Source: Alkalicoccobacillus murimartini (GTDB lineage: Bacteria; Bacillota; Bacilli; Bacillales; Bacillaceae_D). From it: DNA of 64,000 nucleotides. The stretch is taken from the NCBI RefSeq assembly GCF_030813245.1, contig NZ_JAUSUA010000005.1, forward strand, positions 186,001-250,000, written 5' to 3'. Of this stretch, positions 47,145-56,589 are shown in pieces. Made by a program: the position numbers and the translations under genes. The notes beneath the pieces were generated by a model that saw only the letters and a list, made by a program, of their open reading frames with translations, searched no databases and had not been told where the DNA came from. Position 1 is the first letter of the stretch. Every line of letters begins with the position of its first letter.

Positions 47145-49147
47145 GTACAGAAAAACGACTATATCACTATGCCTTAACTAGTAAAAACACGATCATTTTG
47201 GCGCTTATTCTGCTTAGTATCTCGGTTGCTGCAGCTTTAACTGGGCCATTTATCGCGAAAACCATTATTGATGAACATATTTCTAGCATTGATCAAGCTT
47301 GGTATCCGACAGAAGCTGGAGAACAAGCAGTCAATTATCAGGACACTCTCTATACACGTAGTGGTAATCTTGATGATTCAGAGAAATCCGGCGAACCAAT
47401 CTACATCCAACAAGACGGACTGGACTTCTATGTAACTGAGATTGACTTACCAGATGGAGCTAAAACATTTTCGGATGGTATACTCCAGGTCACAAATGCA
47501 GATGGTTCCTCGCAGGCTGAAGCGGTGTCCCTATCAGCCGACCAAGTTATGGCATTTTATCAACCAGAAATACAACCAATTGTGATGCTTCTGCTGCTCT
47601 ATTTAGGTCTTATACTCGGTTCCTCCTTTTTCCAATATGGACAGCGTTATTTATTGCAGAAGTCTGCTAACCGAATCATTCAGCGTATTCGAACAGATGC
47701 ATTTAACCATTTATCAAAACTTCCTGTTCGTTTTTTTGATCATCTTCCTGCTGGAAAGATTGTCTCACGTGTTACAAATGACACTGAAGCAATTCGAGAG
47801 CTGTACATGACAGTATTGGCGAACTTCTTTTCCAGTGCCATCTATATAATCGGTGTATACATTGCCCTTTTCTTATTAGATGTCCGCCTGGGACTCATAA
47901 CGTTAGTTTTACTGCCTATTCTTTATATTTGGATGAAGCTTTATCGAAAATACTCTGTTGACTATAACCGCAGCATTCGCTCAAAAATCAGTGAGATTAA
48001 TGGAGCAATGAATGAGAACATCCAAGGTATGCCAATCATTCAAGCCTTTAATCGTGAGAAACAGTCCTCTGCTGAGTTTGAAACATTAAATCAAGATCAC
48101 TATGGCTTCCAAACGAAGATGTTACGGTTAAACTCGTTGACCTCTCACAATCTAACTGGTGTTCTTCGTAATCTTGTGTTTGTTGCTTTAATTTGTGTGG
48201 TCATGGGAAGTATTGGTGGGGGCTGGGCTAGCTTTTTAACCCTTGGAATCATCTATGCTTTTGTAGATTATGTGAATCGATTATTTGAACCCGTTAGCCA
48301 AATTGTGAATCAGCTTGCCAATCTTGAACAGGCACGTGTCTCAGGAGATCGTGTCTTTGAATTAATGGACAAAGAGGGAACATCTGTTGATGATTCAAAA
48401 ATGGATCGTCCCTCCGGAGAGGTTACCTTTCGTCATGTTTCATTTGGTTATAATCCAGATGAATATGTCCTAAAGGACTTAGATTTTAAGGCTAATCCCG
48501 GTGAGACGATTGCATTGGTTGGCCATACCGGTTCTGGTAAAAGCTCTATTATGAATCTGTTGTTCCGCTTTTACGATTGTCAGGAGGGAGACATTCTTCT
48601 TGATGGTGTAAGTACAAAAGATCTTTCTCCCCAGGCTTTGCGTGAACATATGGGAATCGTTTTGCAAGAACCTTATCTCTTCACTGGAACCATTGCTTCT
48701 AATATCGCAATGGAAAATCCAAACGTTTCTAGAGAAGACATTGAAAAAGCCGTTGACCTTGTAGGTGGCAAAGATCTCTTTAGCTACTTGCCCAAGGGCT
48801 TGGATGAAGAAGTCCAAGAAAAAGGAAATACGCTATCAAGTGGTCAAAGACAGTTAATTAGCTTTGCTCGAGCATTGGTTGCTAATCCTGCTATTCTTGT
48901 TTTAGATGAGGCCACATCGAGTATTGATACTGAAACAGAGAGTCTCATTCAAAAGGGAATGGAATCTTTAAAATCTGGCCGTACAACGTTTATCATTGCT
49001 CACCGACTTTCAACTATTCAAGATGCAGATCAAATTCTTGTCTTGAACCGTGGAGAGATTATGGAAAAAGGAAATCACGATGAGTTGATGACACTAAATG
49101 GGTCTTATGCACAGATGTACCGCCTGCAAAAAAATGAAGCCAGCTAA
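47141..49147 (+). CDS. bmrD: Heterodimeric multidrug ABC exporter, BmrD-type half
   Basis: 668-residue partner of BmrC. Between transmembrane segments 1 and 2 is an inserted extracellular domain (about residues 45-140), a known feature of BmrD. ATPase motifs: Walker A LVGHTGSGKSSIMNLL (near residue 460), signature LSSGQRQL (near residue 564; the second Gly is Ser), Walker B ILVLDEATSSID with the catalytic Glu. So BmrD supplies the competent Walker B and BmrC the canonical signature of the active site. The ATG at 47141 follows GTGGAGGTG and overlaps the bmrC stop as ATGA; upstream codons to 47084 are discarded. Confidence 0.93.
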   Translation: MSTEKRLYHYALTSKNTIILALILLSISVAAALTGPFIAKTIIDEHISSIDQAWYPTEAGEQAVNYQDTLYTRSGNLDDSEKSGEPIYIQQDGLDFYVTEIDLPDGAKTFSDGILQVTNADGSSQAEAVSLSADQVMAFYQPEIQPIVMLLLLYLGLILGSSFFQYGQRYLLQKSANRIIQRIRTDAFNHLSKLPVRFFDHLPAGKIVSRVTNDTEAIRELYMTVLANFFSSAIYIIGVYIALFLLDVRLGLITLVLLPILYIWMKLYRKYSVDYNRSIRSKISEINGAMNENIQGMPIIQAFNREKQSSAEFETLNQDHYGFQTKMLRLNSLTSHNLTGVLRNLVFVALICVVMGSIGGGWASFLTLGIIYAFVDYVNRLFEPVSQIVNQLANLEQARVSGDRVFELMDKEGTSVDDSKMDRPSGEVTFRHVSFGYNPDEYVLKDLDFKANPGETIALVGHTGSGKSSIMNLLFRFYDCQEGDILLDGVSTKDLSPQALREHMGIVLQEPYLFTGTIASNIAMENPNVSREDIEKAVDLVGGKDLFSYLPKGLDEEVQEKGNTLSSGQRQLISFARALVANPAILVLDEATSSIDTETESLIQKGMESLKSGRTTFIIAHRLSTIQDADQILVLNRGEIMEKGNHDELMTLNGSYAQMYRLQKNEAS

Positions 49148-49168
49148 ATCTTCAAAAGGAGAGATTCG

Positions 49169-49600
49169 ATGATTATCAGAGCTTTAGAGAAACATGATCC
49201 TCCTCATTTAACTCATCTGATGGAGCAGCTTGGCTATCCTGCGTCTAGTGAGGAACTCATTCAACGTTTTCGTTTACTTGATGACCATTCCGACTATCAT
49301 ACGCTTGTTGTCGAATGGAACGACCAGCTCATTGGATTTGCAGGTCTTCATCGGGGATTATTTTATGAAGCGAACGGCTCTTATGTAAGGATTGTGGCAT
49401 TTGTAGTTGATGAGAGCATACGTAGAAAAGGTGTGGGGAAGAAGCTCATCCAAGCGATTGAGGAATGGGCTATTGCTCAGAACATCTCCACTCTTGTGCT
49501 AAACAGTGGTAATCGTGAAGAGCGTCAGGCTGCTCATCATTTTTACACACAAATGGGCTTTAAAGCTAAGAGTACAGGCTTTAGCAAGTCATTAATCTAA
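49169..49600 (+). CDS. GNAT acetyltransferase
   Basis: 143-residue GNAT protein. Acetyl-CoA motif VRIVAFVVDESIRRKGVGKKLIQAIEEWA (near residues 75-105) and C-terminal HHFYTQMGFKAKSTGFSK. The N-terminal EKHDPPHLTHLMEQLGYP resembles aminoglycoside- or small-molecule-type GNATs but the substrate is unknown. It starts 21 bp after bmrD behind AAAGGAGAG, so it is probably part of the exporter operon and under the same leader control, which hints at a detoxification role. Confidence 0.88.
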   Translation: MIIRALEKHDPPHLTHLMEQLGYPASSEELIQRFRLLDDHSDYHTLVVEWNDQLIGFAGLHRGLFYEANGSYVRIVAFVVDESIRRKGVGKKLIQAIEEWAIAQNISTLVLNSGNREERQAAHHFYTQMGFKAKSTGFSKSLI

Positions 49601-49643
49601 AAAAACACCCTGAAATCATATCCTTGATTTCAGGGTGTTTTTT
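49601..49643. terminator. Bidirectional terminator, exporter operon/esterase
   Basis: AAAAACACCCTGAAATCA/TGATTTCAGGGTGTTTTT, 18-bp stem with a 6-base loop. Confidence 0.95.
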
Positions 49644-49648
49644 ACGCC

Positions 49649-50632
49649 TTACTGTCTTTTTAATTCAATCTGCAACCAGTCAAACGAATGACGTCCACTA
49701 ATTGTATGCCCACCTTGAAAAACATCAATGACCAAGTTCTGACTGACTTGATTTGTTTCATATATCGTTTCAAGTCTACTTACTGCTTCACGCACACCAT
49801 CAATCGGAAAAATACGATCCTCATCACCGGCTTCTATAAATAGCTTCCTTGGAGAGATTAATCCAATTAACTCAGGTAATTCAGCTACAGACAGAATGTC
49901 TGGTATGTAATTATCAATACAATGATCCATCGCTAATATGCTATGTTTGAACGTATTTGTGAATCCGCTAAGCACAGTAGCTGCAACTCGTTGATCTAAC
50001 ACTGAGGTCAATCCCGCCACAAGACCCCCACCTGAAAAGCCAAATAGACCGATTTGATCTTGCTTCACATCATGGAAGGTTGCCATCATATCCAACGTAC
50101 GTTTTGCTTCAAACACCCTTACTCCTACTAAGGTGGAACCAGCCATTAACAGAGTTGAAGCCATCGCAAAACAAGAGTTTGTCTTCTCTTTATCCCTTTT
50201 AAGCTTTCGATCACCAAACCCAAGGATTTCTGGGACAAAAACCTTCATCCCTTTTTTCACTAACTGGACAGCCGCATGCTGATGGATACCAGGCTCGGTC
50301 TGATCCTCACTTCCATCTTCAAGCAGGCCAACAAGCTCTCTGCTTCCTTTTCCGTGCCCATGAAGTGCTAGCACAGACGAAAAGCTTGTTGCAGTCGAAT
50401 GAGGTGTCAAAACATAGACCGGCACGATTAAATCTTCACTTGCTTGAAAAACGAATCGCTCACGTGTATACCCGATACACTCGGTTGTTTCGAGCTTTTG
50501 AATATCTAGATCCATACTCTCAAGTGGAGTTTTTCCAAGCTTCTCATGAAGTTGTTTTCTTACATCTGTTGGATCAATTACTGTCTTATGGTTCTCAGAA
50601 AGCTTTTCAAAAAACAGGTCTGGTTCCAGCAT
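49649..50632 (-). CDS. Alpha/beta hydrolase, dienelactone hydrolase/acetylxylan esterase-like
   Basis: 327 residues, no signal peptide. Alpha/beta-hydrolase with oxyanion region ALHGHGKGS (near residue 93), nucleophile elbow GLFGFSGGGLVAGL (Ser near residue 199), acid in EAGDEDRIFPIDG (near residue 275) and His in FQGGHTISG (near residue 312). The layout matches the abhydrolase_7/DLH group. It lies 14 bp after the xylanase gene on the same strand, so it may remove acyl groups from imported xylo-oligosaccharides; this is inferred only from position. Confidence 0.8.
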   Translation of the reverse strand: MLEPDLFFEKLSENHKTVIDPTDVRKQLHEKLGKTPLESMDLDIQKLETTECIGYTRERFVFQASEDLIVPVYVLTPHSTATSFSSVLALHGHGKGSRELVGLLEDGSEDQTEPGIHQHAAVQLVKKGMKVFVPEILGFGDRKLKRDKEKTNSCFAMASTLLMAGSTLVGVRVFEAKRTLDMMATFHDVKQDQIGLFGFSGGGLVAGLTSVLDQRVAATVLSGFTNTFKHSILAMDHCIDNYIPDILSVAELPELIGLISPRKLFIEAGDEDRIFPIDGVREAVSRLETIYETNQVSQNLVIDVFQGGHTISGRHSFDWLQIELKRQ

Positions 50633-50646
50633 ATTGATTGCTCCTT

Positions 50647-51708
50647 TTAATTAGGATCCTCTTCACGTAGCATTTTCTTGATCTCATTGTAAGCTGGTTT
50701 GCGTTCTAACTGATCGTCGAAAAGTAAAGGAAATGCTTCCTCTGCTCCAACTTCATCCGTGAAACCAATCCAGCTGTACGGATCAGCAGCTCCCCAAACC
50801 GTAATAGATTGGCAAGCATGACTTTGCATACACAGCTTCATCACTTCTGCGTAGACATCCGCTTGCTTTTGTTGTTTAATCTCTAAGTCTTCACCACTAT
50901 GCTGAAGCTTTATGTCTAATTCTGTGATGTGCACCAAAAATCCTGCCTGCTCTATTTGATTCATTACTTCCTTTACTTTACTTGATTGAAAATCATTCGC
51001 CACATCAAGGTGCATTTGCATGCCAATCCCATCAATTGGTACACCTTTTTCACGAAGCTTTGTTAGCCATTCAAGCGTTGCTTCAGTCTTAGCAGAAGGT
51101 AGCTCATTCTCGTAGTCATTATAAAAAAGCAAAGCATTTGGATCAGCCTCTTTCGCCCATATAAAGGCCAGCTCAATGTATTCTGGCCCAATATGTTGCA
51201 GCCAAATGTTCTCTTTAAAATTTCCTTTCTCGTCAAAAGCTTCATTTACAACATCCCACGCATAGATCTGTCCCTGGTATTGCTTAACCGTAGTTTGGAC
51301 ATACTCTTTTAATAAGCTGATTATTTCTTCGGATGTGTAGCTACCTTGTTCTAGCCACCAAGGTACTCGTTCCCAAACGAGCGTATGTCCTCTAACTTTT
51401 AGATCATGTTTACTAGCGAATTCGACCATTTCATCAGCTTGACTAAAATCATATATACCATCTTCAGGCATAATCATTTCCATTTTCATTTCATTCTCTA
51501 TGGTCACAGCGTTAAATTCATTTGTGATCAATGCTCTATAATCGGTGTCATTGGCAAAGGGCTGATAACGCATAGCTGTTCCAAATAGAAGATTTCGTTC
51601 CTCAGCTAGTGTGCGAATCGGTTTATGATCTTGAATGTTCATCCAACCCAACACTCCTACAATGAAAATGAGTATACTCCCAGTGAGAATGAGTAATTTT
51701 TTCTTCAA
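50647..51708 (-). CDS. GH10 endo-1,4-beta-xylanase, membrane-anchored
   Basis: 353 residues. An N-terminal hydrophobic segment (LLILTGSILIFIVGVLGWM) without a clear signal-peptidase site suggests a membrane anchor. GH10 motifs: FNAVTIENEMKMEMI, VRGHTLVWERVPWWL (near residue 105), acid/base Glu in WDVVNEAFDE (near residue 152), GIGMQMHLD, nucleophile Glu in VHITELDIKL (near residue 258) and the Trp segment TVWGAADPYSWIG. No carbohydrate-binding module. It hydrolyses xylan backbones. First of a two-gene unit with the esterase. Confidence 0.95.
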   Translation of the reverse strand: MKKKLLILTGSILIFIVGVLGWMNIQDHKPIRTLAEERNLLFGTAMRYQPFANDTDYRALITNEFNAVTIENEMKMEMIMPEDGIYDFSQADEMVEFASKHDLKVRGHTLVWERVPWWLEQGSYTSEEIISLLKEYVQTTVKQYQGQIYAWDVVNEAFDEKGNFKENIWLQHIGPEYIELAFIWAKEADPNALLFYNDYENELPSAKTEATLEWLTKLREKGVPIDGIGMQMHLDVANDFQSSKVKEVMNQIEQAGFLVHITELDIKLQHSGEDLEIKQQKQADVYAEVMKLCMQSHACQSITVWGAADPYSWIGFTDEVGAEEAFPLLFDDQLERKPAYNEIKKMLREEDPN

Positions 51709-51801
51709 GATACCCTCCCTTGTTCAAACAATATGTATCAATAACCACATTCTCTCTTGTTTGCCCCATAATTTTAGTTTTTTTAACAAGGGGCTAAGTG
51801 G

Positions 51802-51825
51802 GTTTCATTTTATTAAAAAGGGTAT
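51802..51825 (+). promoter_or_regulatory. Sigma-B-like promoter of the csbB operon
   Basis: GTTTCA, 12 nt, GGGTAT (GTTT and GGGTAT are the sigma-B core boxes), 78 nt upstream of the glycosyltransferase start. B. subtilis csbB is itself sigma-B-controlled. Confidence 0.65.
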
Positions 51826-51902
51826 TATGTTAGTGCTTACCACTATAAGTTATCGGCCATTTATACTATAGACAAATTTTTTAATGCAGGAGGCCAAATC
51901 AT

Positions 51903-52859
51903 ATGGATAAACCATTGTTATCAGTCATTGTCCCATCATACAACGAAGAAGAAAATATTGAAGCCTTTTATCGTGCAATGAGAGATGAAGTGGCATCTAC
52001 TCATTATCGCTTAGAGATTATTTTTGTGGACGACGGAAGTTCTGATCGTACACTAGTTGAGTTACAAAGGCTTGCCAAATGGCACTCTAATGTAAAATAT
52101 GTTTCGTTCACACGAAATTTCGGTAAAGAATCAGCTATTCTTGCAGGCTTTCAACATGCCAAAGGGGATTGCTTAATTGTCATAGATGCTGATCTTCAAC
52201 ACCCTGTAGAACTGGTTCATGAATTGCTCTTAGGTTTTGAAGAAGGATATGACCAAGTTATTGCTCAACGTGATCGAAAAGGTGAAAGCTTTGTTCGTAG
52301 TTCATTGTCTACATTGTACTATAAACTAATGAACAAAGTGGTTGATGTAAAGCTTGAAAATGGGGTTGGTGATTTCCGATTGCTCAGCCGCCGCGCTGTT
52401 GATGCTTTACTTGTTTTAAGTGAAGGAAATCGATTCTCAAAAGGATTATTCTCTTGGATTGGTTTTGATCAGAAGGTTGTTCATTATGAAAATGTCATTC
52501 GAAAAAATGGACAGTCAAAGTGGTCGATGCAGAAATTAATTAACTACGGAATTGATGGCATTGTTTCATTTAACATGAAGCCATTACGACTTTGTTTGTA
52601 TGCCGGATCTGCCATTTTACTTTTCTCCATCGCATACATCATTTTTACCTTTTATCAAATCACTCAAACCGGTGTTGATGTACCAGGGTATTTCACTCTG
52701 ATCTCCGCGATTCTGTTCCTTGGTGGGATTCAGCTTGTTAGCCTTGGCATTATCGGTGAATATATTGGCAGAATATATAACGAAACCAAGCGTCGACCTC
52801 ATTATTTAGTGAAAGAAACCAACTTGGATCGAGGCATCAGGTATGAAAAAGCTAAATAA
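51903..52859 (+). CDS. csbB: Polyprenyl-phosphate glycosyltransferase (CsbB-like, GT2)
   Basis: 318 residues: GT-A domain (LSVIVPSYNEEENIEAFYRAM, FVDDGSSDRTLVEL, VIDADLQHPVEL, residues 5-110) and two C-terminal transmembrane segments (near residues 230-300). DXD is in DADLQHP. CsbB-type enzymes load GlcNAc or another sugar onto undecaprenyl phosphate on the inner membrane face. ATG follows AGGAGG. First of three overlapping genes whose products form the CsbB-GtcA-YfhO system that decorates lipoteichoic acid. Confidence 0.93.
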   Translation: MDKPLLSVIVPSYNEEENIEAFYRAMRDEVASTHYRLEIIFVDDGSSDRTLVELQRLAKWHSNVKYVSFTRNFGKESAILAGFQHAKGDCLIVIDADLQHPVELVHELLLGFEEGYDQVIAQRDRKGESFVRSSLSTLYYKLMNKVVDVKLENGVGDFRLLSRRAVDALLVLSEGNRFSKGLFSWIGFDQKVVHYENVIRKNGQSKWSMQKLINYGIDGIVSFNMKPLRLCLYAGSAILLFSIAYIIFTFYQITQTGVDVPGYFTLISAILFLGGIQLVSLGIIGEYIGRIYNETKRRPHYLVKETNLDRGIRYEKAK

Positions 52860-53238
52860 CGAATTTATCCGATTTGCTATTGTTGGAGGAGTAAATACAC
52901 TCAATTACTATTTGATTTTTTTACTCCTTAACAATGTCTTTAACTTTTATTACATGGTCGCGCATGTAACTGGAATTTTTATTAGTATGATCATCTCGTA
53001 TTTTCTCAATTGTTACTTTACGTACGGTGTTAAACCAACTTGGCGGAAATTCTTTCAATTCCCACTTACCCAGCTTGTGAACGTTACCGTTTCCTCAAGT
53101 CTGGTATTTGTGTTTGTTGAATTCTTTTCCCTATCAAGTAATATCGCACCAATCGCTGCAATGTTTATCACAGTTCCTGTCACATTCCTTGTCACCGGAA
53201 AAATTCTAAAACAAAATGGAGCCCAACATGAAACGTAA
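52843..53238 (+). CDS. gtcA: GtrA/GtcA family flippase
   Basis: 131 residues with four transmembrane segments and the GtrA opening EFIRFAIVGGVNTLNYYLIF and SYFLNCYFTYG motif. Members are proposed to flip polyprenyl-linked sugar to the outer membrane face. It overlaps csbB by 17 nt and yfhO by 11 nt, so the three proteins are likely made together. Confidence 0.93.
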   Translation: MKKLNNEFIRFAIVGGVNTLNYYLIFLLLNNVFNFYYMVAHVTGIFISMIISYFLNCYFTYGVKPTWRKFFQFPLTQLVNVTVSSSLVFVFVEFFSLSSNIAPIAAMFITVPVTFLVTGKILKQNGAQHET

Positions 53239-55834
53239 AAGCAAATTCTGGTTACTCTTATCTATAAGTCTTGCATTTGCATTTCTTGCGCACTTTTTCT
53301 TCTTAAAAGAATTATCGAATGGTCGCTATATGGTCGGGCCCAACGACGGGCTCGCTCAAATGCTTCCATTCAAACATTTTCTTTATCAACAATATACGAG
53401 CGGCGAATGGTTTTACTCGCATGAATTTGGACTTGGTAGCGGCACATTTGCACAACTTGCTTATTACTTTTCCACTAACATGGTGTTTCTTGTAACCGTG
53501 TTTTTTGTCTGGCTTATGGAGCTTTTATCAATCATTGGATCACCTGATATTTTATTTTGGGCCCAAGCCGGAGTTTTTGTCAGTGTTTTTCGTATGACGT
53601 TGATTTTGATGATCACAACCGCTGTCTTCCGTTATTTTAAATTAGGCTTCCTTCCTTCACTTGCTGGGGCTATGATTTATGCCAGTAGTGTGATGTATTA
53701 TCGACATGCATCCTTTTGGGAGTTCTTTGCTGATGCCTATCTATGGATTCCACTACTAGTACTTGGAATTGAGAAAATCATTCGTGAAAAACAACCAATG
53801 TGGTTTATATTAGCACTAAGTCTTACTCTGCTTACTAACTTTTATTTTGGCTACATGAGCTGTCTATTTGTCGCCATATATGTTCTATTAAGGTGGATTA
53901 TTCGCTTTAATGAGGATAAGGCTTCTATCTTTGAACAAGTTAAGCTATACATACCTGCTGTTGTTTTAAGCTTTGCTATTGGGGCTATCTCTTTTATTCC
54001 AGCCGTTTACGGGTTTCTGAATAACTACCGTCCTCCATTTGAGGATCCAATTGAACTCTTAGATATTGGAGACAATATCTTATTTACTAGCCGAACGTTT
54101 ATTATTCCAGCACTTTTTATCTCTTTTCTTTTCATCCCTACATTGTTCCGTCATAAGACGTTTCGTTATTTTGCTGTTTTGTCTTTGTTATTTGTCGTTA
54201 TGCATTATATTCCACTTGCGGCAAGTGTATTTAACGGCTTTTCTGCGCCACAGAACCGGTTTGAATATATGGGGTCTTTTGCAATCGGTGGAGCTATTGC
54301 CGTTGCATTATCGAAACTAGCTGAGTTACCAAGAAAACAAATGATGTTATCTGCTCTTCTAACGGCTATACTCTTTTCCATTGTGTATGGATACGATCGT
54401 TGGCAAGATTTAAGCCCTTTGGATTATAGAGATGCTCTTGTTGTTCTCCCTATTATGCTATTCGCTTTTATATGGGTATCTTGGAAGCGACCAATATACG
54501 GAATTGGTTTACTAACGATCTCTGTAGCTGCCACACAGCTTCTTGTCAGCTATCATTATCAAGACAAACATCTATCACAAGCTGGTAATCTTACGAACTC
54601 AAACAAAGAGTATATAGAGGAAATCTATCAGCCACCAGAACAAACAGAATTAATTCACTCTGTTCTAGATCAAGACGAGGATCCTCTTGCGCGTTTGGAA
54701 TGGGTTGTTGGAGGAAGAAGTGGTAGCAATAATACCGGGATGGTACAAGACTTCCCGAGTATTAGTAGTTACTCCAGTGTACTAAATCAACATCTTCTTT
54801 TCTTCTATTACGAAGATCTTGAGATTGACATGAAACGAGAGAGCGTCAGTCGTTATTCAGGATTTGGTGATCGTGCAAATCTATACAGTTTGCTTGGGGG
54901 CAAATACATTCTATTTCCTAAAGATGAAGAGATTCATGCTCCGTATGGATTTGAACCTTTTGAAGAAAACGAACATTACGTTGTTTATCGTAATGAAAAT
55001 ATGTTACCTTTTGCTCGAACAACCTCTACTGTTTATAGTGAAGAGCAATTAAATGATCTGCCTGCCATTACAAGAGAACATGCCATGCTTGATGGCGTTG
55101 TGTTAGAGAACCCACAATCAACGACAGAGATTTCTGGATCAGCAGAGAATTTGATCAGAGATGTAGACATTGAAGCAGTTGGCGGTACGTATGAAGATGG
55201 GGTACTGACTATTACAGATGACAGAGGTGGACTTGATTTACATGTTCCTTCAGCTGAAGCGGAAGGAAACGGAGATTTCTACTTATCCTTCCACCTGCTT
55301 AATCAATCAGAAAGCGCGCGGTTATTTAGACTTGATGTAAATGATTTTACAACAGATCGAAAATCTCGCGAATCCATTTATCGCACAGGTATTAATGATC
55401 TGACGATTCGTGTACCTAAAGAGGAGACCCTCTCTATTCGAATGAGAGAAGGAAGCTATGAAATCGATGAATTCTCCCTCTATAGTGAAAACTTTACTAC
55501 GTTGAATCAAGCTGTAGAATCTGCTAATGACCATAATATTGAGGTCAATATTAATGGGAGTAAAATGGATTTTTCTGTAGAAAATGCGACAGACACTGAG
55601 TATTTAACTATTCCAGTACCTTATGAAAAAGGCTGGACCGTCAAAGTAAACGGGGAAACAAGGTCTATTGAAAAAGCTAACTATTCGTTTATGGCTGTTT
55701 CATTAGACAATGGAGAGAATCAAATCAAATTCTCCTATTTACCTCCATTCTTTAGAGAGTCTGCCATCGCTACTATTGCAGGGTTACTGTTAACGAGTGG
55801 CTGGTACTTCTGGAGAAGAAAGCGTACAAGATAA
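53228..55834 (+). CDS. yfhO: YfhO family membrane glycosyltransferase (GT-C type)
   Basis: 868 residues. About twelve to fourteen transmembrane segments in the first 450 residues, with an early acidic loop VGPNDGLAQMLPFKHF typical of GT-C enzymes, then a large extracellular domain (residues 460-840) and a final transmembrane helix with a basic RRKRTR tail. YfhO transfers the flipped sugar to lipoteichoic acid. ATG at 53228 lies 6 nt after GGAG; four upstream codons are discarded. Last gene, followed by a terminator. Confidence 0.92.
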   Translation: MKRKSKFWLLLSISLAFAFLAHFFFLKELSNGRYMVGPNDGLAQMLPFKHFLYQQYTSGEWFYSHEFGLGSGTFAQLAYYFSTNMVFLVTVFFVWLMELLSIIGSPDILFWAQAGVFVSVFRMTLILMITTAVFRYFKLGFLPSLAGAMIYASSVMYYRHASFWEFFADAYLWIPLLVLGIEKIIREKQPMWFILALSLTLLTNFYFGYMSCLFVAIYVLLRWIIRFNEDKASIFEQVKLYIPAVVLSFAIGAISFIPAVYGFLNNYRPPFEDPIELLDIGDNILFTSRTFIIPALFISFLFIPTLFRHKTFRYFAVLSLLFVVMHYIPLAASVFNGFSAPQNRFEYMGSFAIGGAIAVALSKLAELPRKQMMLSALLTAILFSIVYGYDRWQDLSPLDYRDALVVLPIMLFAFIWVSWKRPIYGIGLLTISVAATQLLVSYHYQDKHLSQAGNLTNSNKEYIEEIYQPPEQTELIHSVLDQDEDPLARLEWVVGGRSGSNNTGMVQDFPSISSYSSVLNQHLLFFYYEDLEIDMKRESVSRYSGFGDRANLYSLLGGKYILFPKDEEIHAPYGFEPFEENEHYVVYRNENMLPFARTTSTVYSEEQLNDLPAITREHAMLDGVVLENPQSTTEISGSAENLIRDVDIEAVGGTYEDGVLTITDDRGGLDLHVPSAEAEGNGDFYLSFHLLNQSESARLFRLDVNDFTTDRKSRESIYRTGINDLTIRVPKEETLSIRMREGSYEIDEFSLYSENFTTLNQAVESANDHNIEVNINGSKMDFSVENATDTEYLTIPVPYEKGWTVKVNGETRSIEKANYSFMAVSLDNGENQIKFSYLPPFFRESAIATIAGLLLTSGWYFWRRKRTR

Positions 55835-55852
55835 CTGTTAGATCTATTCTAC

Positions 55853-55897
55853 AGACGAAGGGACTAGGTGCACCATCCGTCCTTTCGTCTTTTTTTA
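55853..55897 (+). terminator. Terminator of the csbB-gtcA-yfhO operon
   Basis: AGACGAAGGGAC/GTCCTTTCGTCT stem followed by TTTTTTT. Confidence 0.9.
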
Positions 55898-55942
55898 ATA
55901 TCGAAACCCTTTTAAAAAAAGCTAACACCTTTTATATGTTTT

Positions 55943-55974
55943 ATGTTAACCTACATAAATAAAAGGTTAACAAT
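55943..55974. promoter_or_regulatory. BirA operator
   Basis: Inverted repeat TGTTAACC, 13 nt, GGTTAACA (55944-55951, 55965-55972), the BirA biotin-repressor motif of Bacillales. It lies directly before the bioY ribosome site. Confidence 0.88.
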
Positions 55975-55990
55975 AGGAGTGAACAAGAAA

Positions 55991-56572
55991 ATGAGTTCTC
56001 AGTCAACCAAGCTTCGAGATCTAATTCATTGCGGAATATTTGCCGCTATCACAGCCGTACTAGCCCAATTAGAAATCCCATTACCTCTTGTTCCAATTAG
56101 TGGACAAACGCTCGCCGTAGGCTTAGCCGCTACAATTTTAGGTAGTCGTAAGGGCGCATTAGCGATGGTGTGTTATGTATTACTTGGAACAGTTGGTCTA
56201 CCCGTATTTGCAGGAGCAACAGGTGGAATACCTATTTTATTTGGTCCAACAGGCGGTTATATTTTTGCTTTTATCTTCACTGCATTCATTACTGGATATT
56301 ACCTAGAAAAAACAGCCTTCACGATCCCTCATGCAATGATTGCCAATACATTGGCTATGATCTTGGCATTGTGTTTAGGAACCATTTGGCTAAAATATGC
56401 AGTAAAAATAACATGGCCTGTTGCTATAGCTGGTGGGGTAACGCCTTTTATTATTCCAGGGTTACTTAAAGCCTTCCTCGCTAGTTGGATTGGCGTGAAT
56501 GTGCGTAAACGATTAATTTCCGCAAACATTATGCAAGAAACACCGACTAAACATAAAAAAGTACCTGCATGA
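55991..56572 (+). CDS. bioY: Biotin transporter BioY
   Basis: 193-residue substrate-capture (S) component of a biotin ECF transporter with six hydrophobic segments. Family motifs ITAVLAQLEIPLPLVPISGQTLAVGLAA (residues 20-47), GLPVFAGATGGIPILFGPTGGYI (near residue 75) and the ending FLASWIGVNVRKRL. ATG at 55991 follows AGGAG at 12 nt; a GTG four codons earlier is possible. The ORF can be read upstream to 55943 but that lies inside the BirA operator. Monocistronic; no bioABDF genes adjoin. Confidence 0.95.
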   Translation: MSSQSTKLRDLIHCGIFAAITAVLAQLEIPLPLVPISGQTLAVGLAATILGSRKGALAMVCYVLLGTVGLPVFAGATGGIPILFGPTGGYIFAFIFTAFITGYYLEKTAFTIPHAMIANTLAMILALCLGTIWLKYAVKITWPVAIAGGVTPFIIPGLLKAFLASWIGVNVRKRLISANIMQETPTKHKKVPA

Positions 56573-56589
56573 TTAAACGTATGTTAGTG

